DNA of 64,000 bases from CAVXFL01 sp963761015 (GCA_963761015.1 CAVXFL010000009.1:62001-126000); one strand, 5' to 3'; positions 1 through 9,472 are shown, counted from the first letter of the stretch. The notes: a model not told the origin generated them from the letters alone. A program made the numbers and translations.

Positions 1-75
1 GCGGCTGTGGTACCTGCGCCATCCGGAGCGGGAAGAGGTCTGACCTCGACCCGCCTGTCGGGGGAGAGGAAAGCC

Positions 76-1014
76 ATGTGGGAGCCGAGCCAGCGCTACC
101 CGGATCCGGCCGTCGAGGTGCTGGACCCGCGCTTCGAGAAATACCGCCTGCCGCTCGCCGCCATCGAGCGGCTCGCCACCGGCTGCCGCTGGGCGGAAGG
201 CCCGGTGTGGTTCGGCGACGGTCGCTATTTGCTGTGGAGCGACGTTCCGAACAGTCGCATCCTGAAATGGGAAGAGGAGACCGGGGCGGTCAGCGAATTC
301 CGCCGGCCTTCCAACTACGCCAACGGTAACACGCGCGACCGGCAAGGGCGTCTGGTCACCTGCGAGCACGATTCCCGCCGTGTCACCCGCACCGAATACG
401 ACGGCAGCATCACCGTGCTGTGCGATCGTTTCGATGGCAAACGGTTGAACTCGCCGAACGACGTGGTGGTGAAATCCGACGGGTCCATCTGGTTCACCGA
501 TCCGTCCTTCGGCATTCTGAGCCAATACGAAGGCCACGTGGACCAGTCGGAGCTGCCGACCAACGTGTATCGCATCGACGGGGCCAGCGGGCGGGCGACG
601 GTGGTGGCCGAGGGCATCAACCAGCCCAACGGGCTCGCGTTCTCGCCCGACGAACGCAAGCTCTACATAGTCAAGTCGCGCGCCCAGCCGCGCAAGATCC
701 GCGCCTATGACGTGGTCGGCGACGGCACGAAGCTGAGCGGCGGCGAGGTGCTGATCGACGCCGGCCCGGGCGGCACGCCGGACGGTTTCCGCCTGGATAT
801 CGACGGCAATCTATGGTGCGGCTGGGGGATGAGCCCGGCGCAGGACGGGGTGATGGTGTTTGCGCCCGACGGCACGCCGATCGGCCGCATCGCGCTGCCC
901 GAGCGGTGCGCGAATGTGTGTTTCGGCGGGATGAAGCGCAACCGCCTGTTCATGGCCGCCAGCCATTCGGTTTACGCGCTGTACGTGAACACCCAGGGCG
1001 CGCGGGGCGGCTGA
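76..1014 (+). CDS. SMP-30/gluconolactonase/LRE family protein
   Basis: A 312-residue six-bladed beta-propeller hydrolase of the SMP-30/gluconolactonase family, expected to hydrolyse sugar lactones in the cytoplasm with a divalent metal. Family features visible are the N-terminal EGPVWF segment (metal-ligand Glu), NSPNDVVV with the conserved Asn-Asp, a WFTDPSFG strand, and the QPNGLAFSPDE and GTPDGFRLD repeats. An in-frame ATG exists at position 7, but the ATG at 76 follows a strong GGGGAGAGGA ribosome site and gives the usual family length, so I start there. The gene stands alone at the window edge, so the true substrate cannot be judged from neighbours. Confidence 0.88.
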   Translation: MWEPSQRYPDPAVEVLDPRFEKYRLPLAAIERLATGCRWAEGPVWFGDGRYLLWSDVPNSRILKWEEETGAVSEFRRPSNYANGNTRDRQGRLVTCEHDSRRVTRTEYDGSITVLCDRFDGKRLNSPNDVVVKSDGSIWFTDPSFGILSQYEGHVDQSELPTNVYRIDGASGRATVVAEGINQPNGLAFSPDERKLYIVKSRAQPRKIRAYDVVGDGTKLSGGEVLIDAGPGGTPDGFRLDIDGNLWCGWGMSPAQDGVMVFAPDGTPIGRIALPERCANVCFGGMKRNRLFMAASHSVYALYVNTQGARGG

Positions 1015-1091
1015 CCGCCGGTGGCTGCTCTCGTCACCCCCGCCGAAACCGGGGGTGGCGATCACAGGATCAACCGAACGGCTCGGCGGTG

Positions 1092-1793
1092 TCAGATCTT
1101 GTTCGGCGCAATGTCGGTCGGGAAGCAGTGCGGGTGCTGGAAGCCGGTCGGCTGCTGGCCTTGCGCCGGGTAATCGATGTTGTCGGTCTTGTTGAAGCCG
1201 ACGCCGCCCGGAATTTTGTCGAGCCCGGCCTCGCGCCGCATCCGATAGGCGATGGTGTGGTCGGTGCAGGAGCTGTCGCCGCTCAGGCCCAGCCCGCCGA
1301 TCACCTGCCCGTGCAAGTATAGCGGCACGCCGCCGCCGAAGGTGATGATGCCGCCCGGCACGCCGCCGATGCCGCTGTGATACGGCAGGTAGGCGGGATT
1401 GAACGGGTTCGATTCGTTCAGCCCGTAGAGCGAGCTGCCCGGCTGGATCGCCGCATACAGATTGGCCGTGGACAGCGCGAGCTTTTGGTTGCTGAAGTCG
1501 TTGGCGGTGCTCGCCTTGGCGATGGCGATCTGCCGGCTGCCCGGCCACGCGTCGCCCACTCTGGCGACGGAGCAAAGCCGGCCCTCGCGATCGACGATCG
1601 CCGACCACATCATGTTCGGCTCGAAAATCCCGCCGTTCTGCAGGGCGACGACCTGGTGCAGCTTGCTTTGCAATTCGGCCACGACGTGCTGCGGAATGCC
1701 GCAAACTCCCCTCTGGTGATGCTCCTTGGGCTGCGCCATGGCCACGCTCGACAGGCCGGCCGCGCAAACCAGTCCGTAGGCGAGTACGCGCAT
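1092..1793 (-). CDS. GlcG/HbpS family heme-binding-like protein, exported
   Basis: 233 residues with a Sec signal peptide (hydrophobic stretch ending AMAQ) followed by a GlcG/HbpS (DUF336) fold. Visible family features are the VALQNGGIFEPNMMWSAIVD strand region, the GGVPGGIITFGGGVPLY loop and GQVIGGLGLSG near the C-terminus. Members bind heme or cobalamin-like ligands or accompany glycolate and propanediol genes. Here there is no such partner; the neighbours are the lactonase (convergent) and lptM/argH. The C-terminal tail after GLSG is longer than in the minimal family. Function beyond ligand binding is not inferable. Confidence 0.75.
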   Translation of the reverse strand: MRVLAYGLVCAAGLSSVAMAQPKEHHQRGVCGIPQHVVAELQSKLHQVVALQNGGIFEPNMMWSAIVDREGRLCSVARVGDAWPGSRQIAIAKASTANDFSNQKLALSTANLYAAIQPGSSLYGLNESNPFNPAYLPYHSGIGGVPGGIITFGGGVPLYLHGQVIGGLGLSGDSSCTDHTIAYRMRREAGLDKIPGGVGFNKTDNIDYPAQGQQPTGFQHPHCFPTDIAPNKI

Positions 1794-2032
1794 CGACTTT
1801 CCTCCTGGTTGAAGTCCCGACCCGCGGGTCCATCAACCCGGAACCCCTGGCCCCGATGCCTCGTTAGAACCACGGATCGGTACGGAGGCGTTCATAGCCG
1901 GTTTCGTAACATACTTGTGTGAGCGGGATCACAACTCGGCCCGCTTTTCTGATCCGTTGCGCATACAGTTCGATGAGCGACCGCCCACCGGGATCGCTCG
2001 CGTGAACCGCTTGGGCCAGGCGTTCGCTGACG

Positions 2033-2230
2033 TTACCGAGTCGGATAGATGCGCGGCCAGGTGACCTGGTCGGGCGGCCCGGGCGGGGAGGGGGCGCCGC
2101 GCTTGCCGCACCCGGCGACCGCCAAAGCGGCAATCAGCACCGCCAGAACGAGCGCCGGCTTGACAGCGGCGAGCGCGAATCCGAACGCATTATTTCGCGG
2201 GCGTGACGGGGAAGCATCGAGGGCGATCAT
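2033..2230 (-). CDS. lptM: LptM-like small lipoprotein downstream of argH
   Basis: 65-residue lipoprotein. A hydrophobic signal segment (about residues 26-39) ends in a lipobox AVAGC (Cys41), followed by CGKRGAPSPPGPPDQVTWPR, the compact Gly/Pro-rich tail typical of LptM (formerly YifL). In E. coli LptM helps maturation of the LptD outer-membrane translocon; transfer of that role here is by family. The ATG overlaps the argH stop (ATGA), so translation is coupled. In many proteobacteria the order is argH-lptM-lysA; lysA does not follow here. Confidence 0.8.
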   Translation of the reverse strand: MIALDASPSRPRNNAFGFALAAVKPALVLAVLIAALAVAGCGKRGAPSPPGPPDQVTWPRIYPTR

Positions 2231-3630
2231 TGCAGCGCAGCCTGCCAGCGCGCGGCCTCGCGCGCCACGTTCTCCGGCGCGGTGCCGCCGAAACTTCTCC
2301 GCGAGGCCACCGATGCGTCCACACTCAGCACCAAAAACACCTCCCTGGTGATGCGCGGCTCCTCCGCCCGCATATCCTTGACGCCAAGCTCGGCCAGATC
2401 CACGCCCTTGGCTTCGGCCCTGGCGACCAAACGGCCGACCACGTGGTGCGCGGCGCGGAACGGCAGCCGCAACACGCGCACCAGCCAATCGGCGAGGTCG
2501 GTGGCGGTGGCGTGGCCGGCGCCCGCGCACGCGCGCAGGCGCGCCAGATCGGGGCGCATGTCGCGCGCCATGCCGCTCATGGCGGCGAGCGAGAGCGACC
2601 ACGCGTCGGCGGCGTCGAACACCGGTTGCTTGTCCTCCTGCATGTCCTTCGCGTAGGCGAGCGGCAGCCCCTTCATCACCGTCAGCAGCGCAACGAGCGC
2701 GCCGGCGATCCGCCCGGTCTTGGCGCGCACCAGCTCGGCCGCGTCCGGGTTGCGTTTTTGCGGCATGATGGAGCTGCCGGTGGTGAAGGCGTCGCTGAGC
2801 GCGATGAACCGATAGGGCGCGCTGCACCAGATGACGATCTCCTCGGCGAAGCGCGACAGGTGCATCGCCGAGATCGCCGCGGCCGACAGGAATTCGAGGG
2901 CAAAATCGCGGTCTGACACGGCGTCCAGCGAATTGGCGGTCGGGCGGTCGAAACCGAGGGCGCGGGCGGTCATCTCGCGGTCGACGGGAAACGAGGTGCC
3001 GGCGAGCGCCGCCGAACCGAGCGGACACGCGTTCAGCCGCCGGCGGCAATCGGCGAGCCGGCCGCGGTCGCGCGCCAGCATCTCGACATAGGCGAGCAGA
3101 TGGTGGCCGAATGTCACCGGCTGCGCGGTTTGCAGATGCGTGAAGCCGGGCATCGGATCGGCCGCGTGCTCGGCGGCGCGGTCGGCCAGCGCGCGCATGA
3201 GATCGACCAGTTGCGCGTCGATGCCGTCGATCGCGTCGCGCACCCAGAGGCGGAAATCGGTCGCTACCTGATCGTTGCGGCTGCGCGCGGTGTGCAGGCG
3301 TTTGCCGGCCTCGCCGATCCGCTCGGTCAGCCGCGCCTCGATGTTCATGTGGATGTCTTCGAGCGCGGTTTCGAACGGGAACTCGCCGGCCTCGATCTCG
3401 CGTGCGATCGCCTCTAGACCCTCGCTTATGGCGCGCTCATCTTGCGCGTCGATGATCCCGACCCGGGCCAGCATCGCCGCGTGCGCGAGCGATCCCCTGA
3501 TGTCCTGGCGCCAGAGCCGCCGGTCGAAGCCGATGGAGGCGTTGATCTCCCGCATGACCGCGGCCGGGCCGCGGCTGAACCGGCTGCCCCATTGGCGGTT
3601 GGCGCTGTCCTGGTCGGGCTGTTCGGTCAA
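2227..3630 (-). CDS. argH: argininosuccinate lyase
   Basis: 467 residues, the normal ArgH length. It cleaves argininosuccinate to arginine and fumarate, the last step of arginine synthesis. The fumarase/aspartase superfamily signature SSIMPQKRNP lies near residue 285; HTARSRNDQ, PGFTHLQTAQPVTF and the N-terminal WGSRF are all present. The first ATG (3555) would delete the conserved WGSRF, so I start at the TTG at 3630, which gives MTEQPDQ. This leaves only 15 bp to the divergent TlpA start. The stop overlaps the start of lptM. Confidence 0.95.
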   Translation of the reverse strand: MTEQPDQDSANRQWGSRFSRGPAAVMREINASIGFDRRLWRQDIRGSLAHAAMLARVGIIDAQDERAISEGLEAIAREIEAGEFPFETALEDIHMNIEARLTERIGEAGKRLHTARSRNDQVATDFRLWVRDAIDGIDAQLVDLMRALADRAAEHAADPMPGFTHLQTAQPVTFGHHLLAYVEMLARDRGRLADCRRRLNACPLGSAALAGTSFPVDREMTARALGFDRPTANSLDAVSDRDFALEFLSAAAISAMHLSRFAEEIVIWCSAPYRFIALSDAFTTGSSIMPQKRNPDAAELVRAKTGRIAGALVALLTVMKGLPLAYAKDMQEDKQPVFDAADAWSLSLAAMSGMARDMRPDLARLRACAGAGHATATDLADWLVRVLRLPFRAAHHVVGRLVARAEAKGVDLAELGVKDMRAEEPRITREVFLVLSVDASVASRRSFGGTAPENVAREAARWQAALQ

Positions 3631-3645
3631 GGAGAACGATCCGGC

Positions 3646-4257
3646 ATGAATTTGATGACGCGGCGCGCGGCGGTGGTGGGGGCGATGGCGGCGGCGACGG
3701 TAGCCGTGGCCATCACGGCGCGCAAATCGGCCGAACTCGGCCCGCCCCCGGGTGGCCTGGTGCTGAAACCGACCGACGACAGCAGCCCGCCGACCCTGCG
3801 GCCGATCGTCGGCGCCATGCAGCGTTTCGACCCGCCGAAGCCGCCGCCGCCGATCCGCTTCAGCGCCGCCGACGGCGCGAGCAGGACGCTCGCCGATTTC
3901 GCCGGCAAGGGCGTGCTGTTGAATTTCTGGGCGACCTGGTGCGCGCCTTGCAAGGCCGAGCTTCCCGCTTTGGACGCGCTGGCCGGGCGGCTGGCGGCCG
4001 ACAATATCGTGGTCCTGCCGCTCTCGTCGGATCGCGACGGGGCCGCCGCCGTCCGTAAGTACTACAAGAGCCACGACATCACGCATCTCGGCGTTTGGCT
4101 CGATCCGGACGGCGCCGCCCTGCACGCGATCGCGGCGCGCGGCATTCCGACCACGCTGATCCTGGACCGGCAGGGGCGCGAGCGCGCGCTGGTCGAAGGC
4201 AGCGCCGATTGGGCGGGCGCGGAGGCGGCCGCGGCGATACGCAAATTGATGAGCTGA
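3646..4257 (+). CDS. TlpA-family thiol:disulfide oxidoreductase
   Basis: 203 residues. An uncleaved N-terminal membrane anchor (residues about 8-25, Ala/Val-rich) is followed by a Pro-rich linker and a TlpA/ResA thioredoxin fold with the redox motif FWATWCAPC and a cis-proline loop GIPTTLIL. It probably faces the periplasm and reduces disulfides, for example in cytochrome oxidase or cytochrome c maturation. The ATG at 3646 lies 11 nt after AAGGAG. Divergent from argH with almost no intergenic DNA, an arrangement also known in other alphaproteobacteria. Confidence 0.88.
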   Translation: MNLMTRRAAVVGAMAAATVAVAITARKSAELGPPPGGLVLKPTDDSSPPTLRPIVGAMQRFDPPKPPPPIRFSAADGASRTLADFAGKGVLLNFWATWCAPCKAELPALDALAGRLAADNIVVLPLSSDRDGAAAVRKYYKSHDITHLGVWLDPDGAALHAIAARGIPTTLILDRQGRERALVEGSADWAGAEAAAAIRKLMS

Positions 4258-4347
4258 CGACCCCCGCCACGCCCGGCGCAGGGAACAACGGCGCCGGCTC
4301 GCTCGTTCTTGCGCTGTCCGCAGGCTGTGAGGGCAAAGGAGAACTCC

Positions 4348-4620
4348 GTGGATCAGAACAGTGTCCAGGGCGCCGCCAGGGAGACCGCCGGTAAGGTCGA
4401 GGAGACGGTCGGCCGGATGACGGGCGACGCCAAGATGCAAGCGCAAGGCAAGATCGACGAAGCGGCCGGCAACCTGCAGCAGACCTACGGCGGGCTGATG
4501 CAGGATCTCGACGCGTTCGGCGCCAAGCTGCGCCAGCGCACCCGCGAGCAGCCGATCACCGCCATTCTGGCCGCCGCGGCCGTCGGATATCTGATCGGCC
4601 GGGCCGGGCGCTGGCTCTGA
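4348..4620 (+). CDS. CsbD family stress protein with C-terminal membrane segment
   Basis: 90 residues starting at a GTG preceded by AAAGGAGA. The N-terminal half is a CsbD-like helical domain (SVQGAARETAGKVEETVG, then a second GKIDEAAGNLQQ repeat); the C-terminus carries a short hydrophobic helix (ITAILAAAAVGYLIGRAG) with glycine spacing like DUF883 ribosome-associated membrane proteins. Such proteins are typically general-stress induced. No operon partner; paaG starts 120 bp downstream. The exact role is unknown. Confidence 0.75.
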   Translation: MDQNSVQGAARETAGKVEETVGRMTGDAKMQAQGKIDEAAGNLQQTYGGLMQDLDAFGAKLRQRTREQPITAILAAAAVGYLIGRAGRWL

Positions 4621-4740
4621 TATCGGCGCGCCATCGTCCCGTGCTCGCGCGATAGCCGAAACGCGCCGTTAGCCGCCTTGCCGTCGCATGGCCGGCGGGC
4701 GCACCCTGGGCGCTCGCGGGAGCGGCTAGGGAGCGGGCCG

Positions 4741-5529
4741 ATGGGCGAGGCGGTGACATCGGAGCTGCGCGACGGATACCGGGTGGTCGTGCTCAACCGC
4801 CCGGAGCGGTTGAACGCGCTGAACGCGGAGATGCACGCCGGCTTGCGCGCGGCGCTGGCCCAGGCTGGCGGCGAGGCCGGTTGTCGCGCGGTGCTGCTGA
4901 CCGGCGCGGGGCGCGGTTTCTGCGCCGGACAGGATCTCGCCGAGGTGGCTGGCAAGTCGGCCGAGCAGGGCGATCTCGGCGAGCTGATCGAACGCCATTA
5001 CAATCCCCTGGTCCGGCAAATTCGCGCGCTGCCGTTGCCGGTGGTCTGCGCCGTCAACGGCATCGCCGCCGGCGCCGGCGCCAACATCGCGCTCGCCTGC
5101 GACCTCGTCCTGGCGGCGCGGTCGGCGACCTTCACCCAAGCCTTCGTCAAGATCGGTCTGGTTCCCGATTCCGGCGGCACGTTCTTCCTGCCGCGCCTGG
5201 TCGGCGAGGCGCGCGCCCGCGCGCTGGCGATGCTGGGCGAGCCATTGCCGGCCGAGCGGGCGGCCGAGTGGGGACTGATCTGGCGATGCGTGGACGACGA
5301 CCGGCTCGCCGCCGAGGCCGTGGCGCTGTGCGCCCATTTGGCGACGCAGCCGACCGCGGCGATCGCGCTGATGAAGCGCGCCTTCGACGCCGGCGCGCAC
5401 AACGACCTGGACGCGCAACTGGCGCTGGAATGTGAGTTGCAGCGCCAGGCCGGAAGCACCGCCGACTATGCCGAGGGCGTGCGGGCGTTTCTCGACAAGC
5501 GCGCGCCGCGCTTCGTGGGGCGGGGCTGA
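4741..5529 (+). CDS. paaG: enoyl-CoA hydratase/isomerase, PaaG type
   Basis: 262-residue crotonase-fold protein. In phenylacetate catabolism PaaG isomerises the ring 1,2-epoxide of phenylacetyl-CoA to the oxepin form. Crotonase features seen: NRPERLNALN, the first oxyanion-hole segment GRGFCAGQDL, and the second, NGIAAGAGANIALACDL, followed by the PaaG-like KIGLVPDSGGTFFLPR. Start ATG follows GGGAG. The stop overlaps the next start by one base (TGATG) with PaaI, which supports the phenylacetate assignment. The rest of the paa pathway is not in the window. Confidence 0.85.
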   Translation: MGEAVTSELRDGYRVVVLNRPERLNALNAEMHAGLRAALAQAGGEAGCRAVLLTGAGRGFCAGQDLAEVAGKSAEQGDLGELIERHYNPLVRQIRALPLPVVCAVNGIAAGAGANIALACDLVLAARSATFTQAFVKIGLVPDSGGTFFLPRLVGEARARALAMLGEPLPAERAAEWGLIWRCVDDDRLAAEAVALCAHLATQPTAAIALMKRAFDAGAHNDLDAQLALECELQRQAGSTADYAEGVRAFLDKRAPRFVGRG

Positions 5530-5984
5530 TGACGCCGCGCGCCGATGCGGATGCGCTGGCGCGCGCCTGCGCCGAGGCCATGTGGCGCGACGACCGCGCG
5601 AGCCAGGGTGTCGGCATGGCGATCGAGCACATCGCGCCCGGACAGGCGCGGCTCGCCATGACCGTCGGCGAGAGCATGGTGAACGGCCACGGGCTCTGCC
5701 ACGGCGGCTACATTTTCATGCTGGCCGATTCGGCGTTCGCATTTGCCTGCAACACGCACAACGTTCGTACCCTGGCCAGCCACGGCGCGATCGCGTTTCT
5801 GCGCCCGGCGCAACGCGGCGACCGGCTCGTCGCGGAGGCGCTGGAGCGGACGCGCGCGGGACGCAGCGGCATCTACGACGTCACCGTCCGCCGCGAGGAC
5901 GGCTCGGCCATCGCCGAATTCCGCGGCCATTCGCGCGCGACCGGCGACAGGTTCTTCGACGAACCCGCGGAGCACGCGGGCTGA
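5529..5984 (+). CDS. paaI: hydroxyphenylacetyl-CoA thioesterase PaaI
   Basis: 151-residue hotdog-fold thioesterase. The motif GHGLCHGGYIFMLADSAFAFACN contains the HGG turn and the catalytic Asp of the PaaI family. It is thought to rescue CoA from dead-end hydroxylated phenylacetyl-CoA species. Translationally coupled to paaG through TGATG. Length and start match the family. The next gene, a DNA glycosylase, starts 5 bp after the stop, so it may be co-transcribed although unrelated in function. Confidence 0.88.
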   Translation: MTPRADADALARACAEAMWRDDRASQGVGMAIEHIAPGQARLAMTVGESMVNGHGLCHGGYIFMLADSAFAFACNTHNVRTLASHGAIAFLRPAQRGDRLVAEALERTRAGRSGIYDVTVRREDGSAIAEFRGHSRATGDRFFDEPAEHAG

Positions 5985-5989
5985 CGTCC

Positions 5990-6784
5990 ATGGACGAGCT
6001 GGCGCTGTTGCGGCTACAGATCGAATGGGGCGCCGACGAGGCGCTGACCGACGCGCCGGTGAATTGGCTGGTCGCGCGCGAGGCGCTGACCGTGGTTGCG
6101 TCGGCGCCGGCAATTCCGCCGCCGCGACCGATCGCGGCGGTCGCCGCTCCGCTGGCCAAGCCGGTCGGCATCGCGGCGCGCGCGGCGGAAATCGCCGCCG
6201 CCGCGCAGACGCGCGAGGCGTTGCGCGCCGCGCTGGAGGCGTTCGACGGCTGCGGGCTCAGCGTCACCGCCACCAACCTGGTGTTCGCCGACGGCAATCC
6301 CGATGCCGGGCTGATGTTCATCGGCGAGGCGCCCGGTGCCGAGGAGGACCGGGCGGGGCTGCCGTTCGTCGGCCCGTCGGGTCGGTTCCTCGACCGGATG
6401 CTGGTGAGCATCGGGTTGGACCGCGGCCGTTTCCTGATCACCAACCTGATTCCCTGGCGGCCGCCCGGCAATCGCAACCCGACCGACGCCGAGGTGCTGC
6501 TCTGCCTGCCGTTCCTGCTGCGCCACATCGTGCTGACCCGGCCGCGCCACCTGGTGTTGCTCGGCTCGCTTGCCACCAAGGCGCTGACCGGCAGCACCGC
6601 CGGCATCCGCCGCATGCGAGGGCGCTGGCTGGATCTCGAGATCCCGGGTCTGCCCGACCCGGTGCCGACCCTGCCGATGTTCCATCCCGCTTATTTGCTC
6701 CGCACCAGCGGCGCCAAGCGGGACGCCTGGGCGGATCTGATCAGCCTGAGGCGCCGATTGGATGCGGACCTCACGGTGAGGTGA
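5990..6784 (+). CDS. uracil-DNA glycosylase, family 4-like
   Basis: 264 residues. Excises uracil from DNA at the start of base-excision repair. Motif A GEAPGAEED (112-120), FVGPSGRFLDRML (126-138), the NLIPWRPPGNRNP loop and motif B HPAYLLR (232-238) define family 4. Family 4 enzymes usually hold a 4Fe-4S cluster by four Cys; only Cys88 and Cys172 are present and the N-terminal CxxC is reduced to a single Cys, so the cluster may be missing or differently ligated. An Ala/Pro-rich N-terminal extension of about 80 residues precedes the core. It lies 5 bp after paaI. Confidence 0.85.
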   Translation: MDELALLRLQIEWGADEALTDAPVNWLVAREALTVVASAPAIPPPRPIAAVAAPLAKPVGIAARAAEIAAAAQTREALRAALEAFDGCGLSVTATNLVFADGNPDAGLMFIGEAPGAEEDRAGLPFVGPSGRFLDRMLVSIGLDRGRFLITNLIPWRPPGNRNPTDAEVLLCLPFLLRHIVLTRPRHLVLLGSLATKALTGSTAGIRRMRGRWLDLEIPGLPDPVPTLPMFHPAYLLRTSGAKRDAWADLISLRRRLDADLTVR

Positions 6785-6896
6785 ATATTTTTCGCCCGGC
6801 AAGCCTTTAAATCTGCAATAACGACCCTGGCCACCGAGAAGGAGCCCGACATACCCGGTTGCGCCGATAGAGTTCGGCCTTTAGATCGGGTGCCCC

Positions 6897-8824
6897 ATGG
6901 GAGGCATCACTTTTACACGACTGACGGCAACCCGGGTGCTGCTGGCGGGAACAGCGCTGCTCACGGCGAATATTGCCGATGCGCGATCAAAACACTCCCA
7001 GCATCATCATCACTACCATCACCATCGTGTAACGAGACACGTTCACGAACGGCACGCGGAGCCCGCTAAGCCCGCTAAATCCGCTGCGCCCGTGAAACAC
7101 GTCGCGTCCGCGTCCGCGGGGCAGGCCGCGCCCGACGAAACCGCGATGGCGGTGCCGCGGCTGTCGCGGCCGGGGTCCGTGGGCGTCGCGCTACCGGAGC
7201 CGCTCGATCCGGTCGACGCGGCGCGGCTGCGGCGGATCTTCGAGGCGCAGCGCACGGGACACCTGGACGAAGCCTACCGCGAGAGCGACCAGATCGACAC
7301 CTCGAAGCCGCTCGGACGGGCCATGCTCGGGTTCGTGCTGTCGGACCGCTATCTTGGTCCGTTCACCCGTCCGGGCGCCGCCGAACTGTCCGGCTGGCTG
7401 ATCTATTACGCCGACCAGCCCGACGCGCGCGCGATTTACAACCTGCTTTTGAAGCGGCTGCCGAAAGGCGCGGAGGCGCCGCCGCCCCCGCCGGAGCCGA
7501 AATGGCAGGTGAAGCCCCCGACCTCGCTGCGCAACGGCCCCGATCCGGCGATCGGCGCGAACCCCCGCAGCGTCTCGCTCGAGCGCAGCGTGCGCGACCG
7601 TCTCGACGCGGGCCAGACCGATGGCGCGTTGCAGTTGATCGCGCATCGGCACGGGCTCGGCGCCCGCGACGCCGCGAAGCTGCGCGCGGAAGTGGCGCAG
7701 GACTTGTTCGCCACCAACCACGATGACGATGCGCTGACTCTCGCGAAATCGGCCTTCAAGGAGAGCGACGGCGCGGTGGGGCTGGCGCCCTATATCGCGG
7801 GCCTCGCGGCCTGGCGCTTGGGGCGCAACGACGAGGCCGGCACCTATTTCGAAGCCGCCGCGATCGCGAAATCCTCGCCGCCGGCCTTGCGCGCCGCCGG
7901 CAGCTTCTGGGCCGCGCGTGCGCGCCTGCGCGCCGGCGACACGGAAGGGGCCAAGTTCTGGACCATGCGCGCGGCCGAGGAACCGGGCACCTTCTATGGT
8001 CTGCTGGCCCGCCGGGCGCTCGGCCAGCGCGTCGCGAAGGCGGTCTCGGTCCGCAAGAAGTTCACCAGCTTTTGGGCGATGCGGACGTGGAAGCGGTCGC
8101 CGCCACGCCGGAGGGCCTTGCCGCCTTTGCCCTGATCCAGGTCGGTCAGCCCGAGCGCGCGGCCGCGGAGTTGCGCCGGCTCGGCGCGCGGATGCGCGAC
8201 AATTTCGGCATCGCGCGGGCGATCGGCCTGATCGCGCTCAAGGCGAAACTGCCGGGCATGGGCGTCGCGACGGCGACCAGCGCATCGGGCGGCCGGCCGG
8301 ACGTGCCCGATCTGGAGCCGTTGCACGGATTCCGCGTCGATCCCGCCTTGGTCTACGGCCTGACGCGCGTCGAATCCAATTTCAATTCCGGCGCGGTATC
8401 GGCGGCGGGGGCCCGCGGCCTGATGCAACTCATGCCGCAAACCGCGCAGTACATGGCCCGCGGCGGTGGGTTGGACACATCGAGCCTGACCGATCCCGAG
8501 CTCAACCTGGAACTCGGCCAACGCTACGTGATGTATCTGGCGCGGCACGAATCGGTGGACCACGATCTCATTCGCCTGCTCGCCAGCTACAACGCCGGGC
8601 CGACCAAATGCGCGAGCTGGGACATTCACGACCAGGGCGATCCGCTGCTCTATATCGAGGCGATTCCGGTCGAGGAAACGCGGGTGTTCGTGCAGCGCGC
8701 GCTCGCGTTCACCTGGATGTACGCCGCGCGCCTAAGCCTTCCGGCGCCGAGCCTGGACGAATTGGCCATCGGGGACTTTCCGCGCTTCCGCCGCGTCTCC
8801 ACCTCGCATGGCGGAAGCCGCTAA
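6897..8824 (+). CDS. soluble lytic murein transglycosylase (frameshifted)
   Basis: About 642 residues when one missing base is restored. Periplasmic enzyme that cleaves the MurNAc-GlcNAc bond with anhydro-sugar formation. N-terminal signal segment, then a His-rich linker, a long helical superhelix (about 100-430), and a C-terminal SLT domain with the catalytic Glu in RVESNFN, GARGLMQLMPQTA and ASYNAGP. The reading frame breaks at the T run 8070-8073: the first part runs to about residue 391, and the SLT part continues in the -1 frame as LGDADVEAVAATPEG. One base lost from the T run explains it, most simply a sequencing error; otherwise the gene is inactivated. Confidence 0.85.
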
Positions 8825-8853
8825 CCCCGCGGCGGCGAGGCTGGAGCCGAGCG

Positions 8854-9396
8854 ATGGCAAGGATTGACGAAACCCGGCGGTTTGTTCCCGTCAACGTCGC
8901 CGTGCTCACGGTCTCTGATACACGCACCAGCGCCAACGACACCTCGGGCGATGCGCTGGCCGAGCGCGTCGCGAACGCCGGGCATCGCGTGGCGGCGCGC
9001 GCGATCGAGCCCGATGACCCCGAGCGCATCGAGCAACGGCTGCGCGCCTGGATCGCCGATCCGGAGATCGACGTGGTGATCACCACGGGCGGCACCGGCG
9101 TGACCGGGCGCGACGTGACGCCGGAGGCGTTCGAGCGCGTGCTGGAAAAGCGCATCGAGGGTTTCGGCGAGTTGTTCCGGATGCTGAGCTACCAAAAGAT
9201 CGGCACCTCGACGATGCAGTCCCGTGCGCTCGGCGCCGTGGCGAACGGCACCTATCTGTTCGCGCTGCCGGGCAGCACCGGCGCGGTGAAGGACGCCTGG
9301 GACGATATTCTTCGCTGGCAACTCGATGCCCGGCATCGCCCGTGCAATCTGGTCGAGCTGATGCCGCGGCTGAAGGAGCATCTGGCCGCGGGTTAG
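8854..9396 (+). CDS. moaB: MoaB/Mog-type molybdenum cofactor protein
   Basis: 180 residues of the MoaB/Mog molybdopterin-binding fold. VAVLTVSDTRT at the N-terminus and the ITTGGTGVTGRDVTPEA loop are diagnostic. MogA-type members adenylate molybdopterin before metal insertion; the role of MoaB in bacteria is less certain. Starts 29 bp after the lytic transglycosylase, with GGAG upstream of the ATG. No other moa or moe genes are nearby. MoaB rather than Mog is chosen on overall resemblance, with moderate certainty. Confidence 0.85.
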   Translation: MARIDETRRFVPVNVAVLTVSDTRTSANDTSGDALAERVANAGHRVAARAIEPDDPERIEQRLRAWIADPEIDVVITTGGTGVTGRDVTPEAFERVLEKRIEGFGELFRMLSYQKIGTSTMQSRALGAVANGTYLFALPGSTGAVKDAWDDILRWQLDARHRPCNLVELMPRLKEHLAAG

Positions 9397-9472
9397 GCCG
9401 TGGCCCCGGCGAGCCTCGGCCCGCGCCGGCTTGGCGGTTTCCGGGGAAGGGCGGCGAATGCGATCGGGAGCT

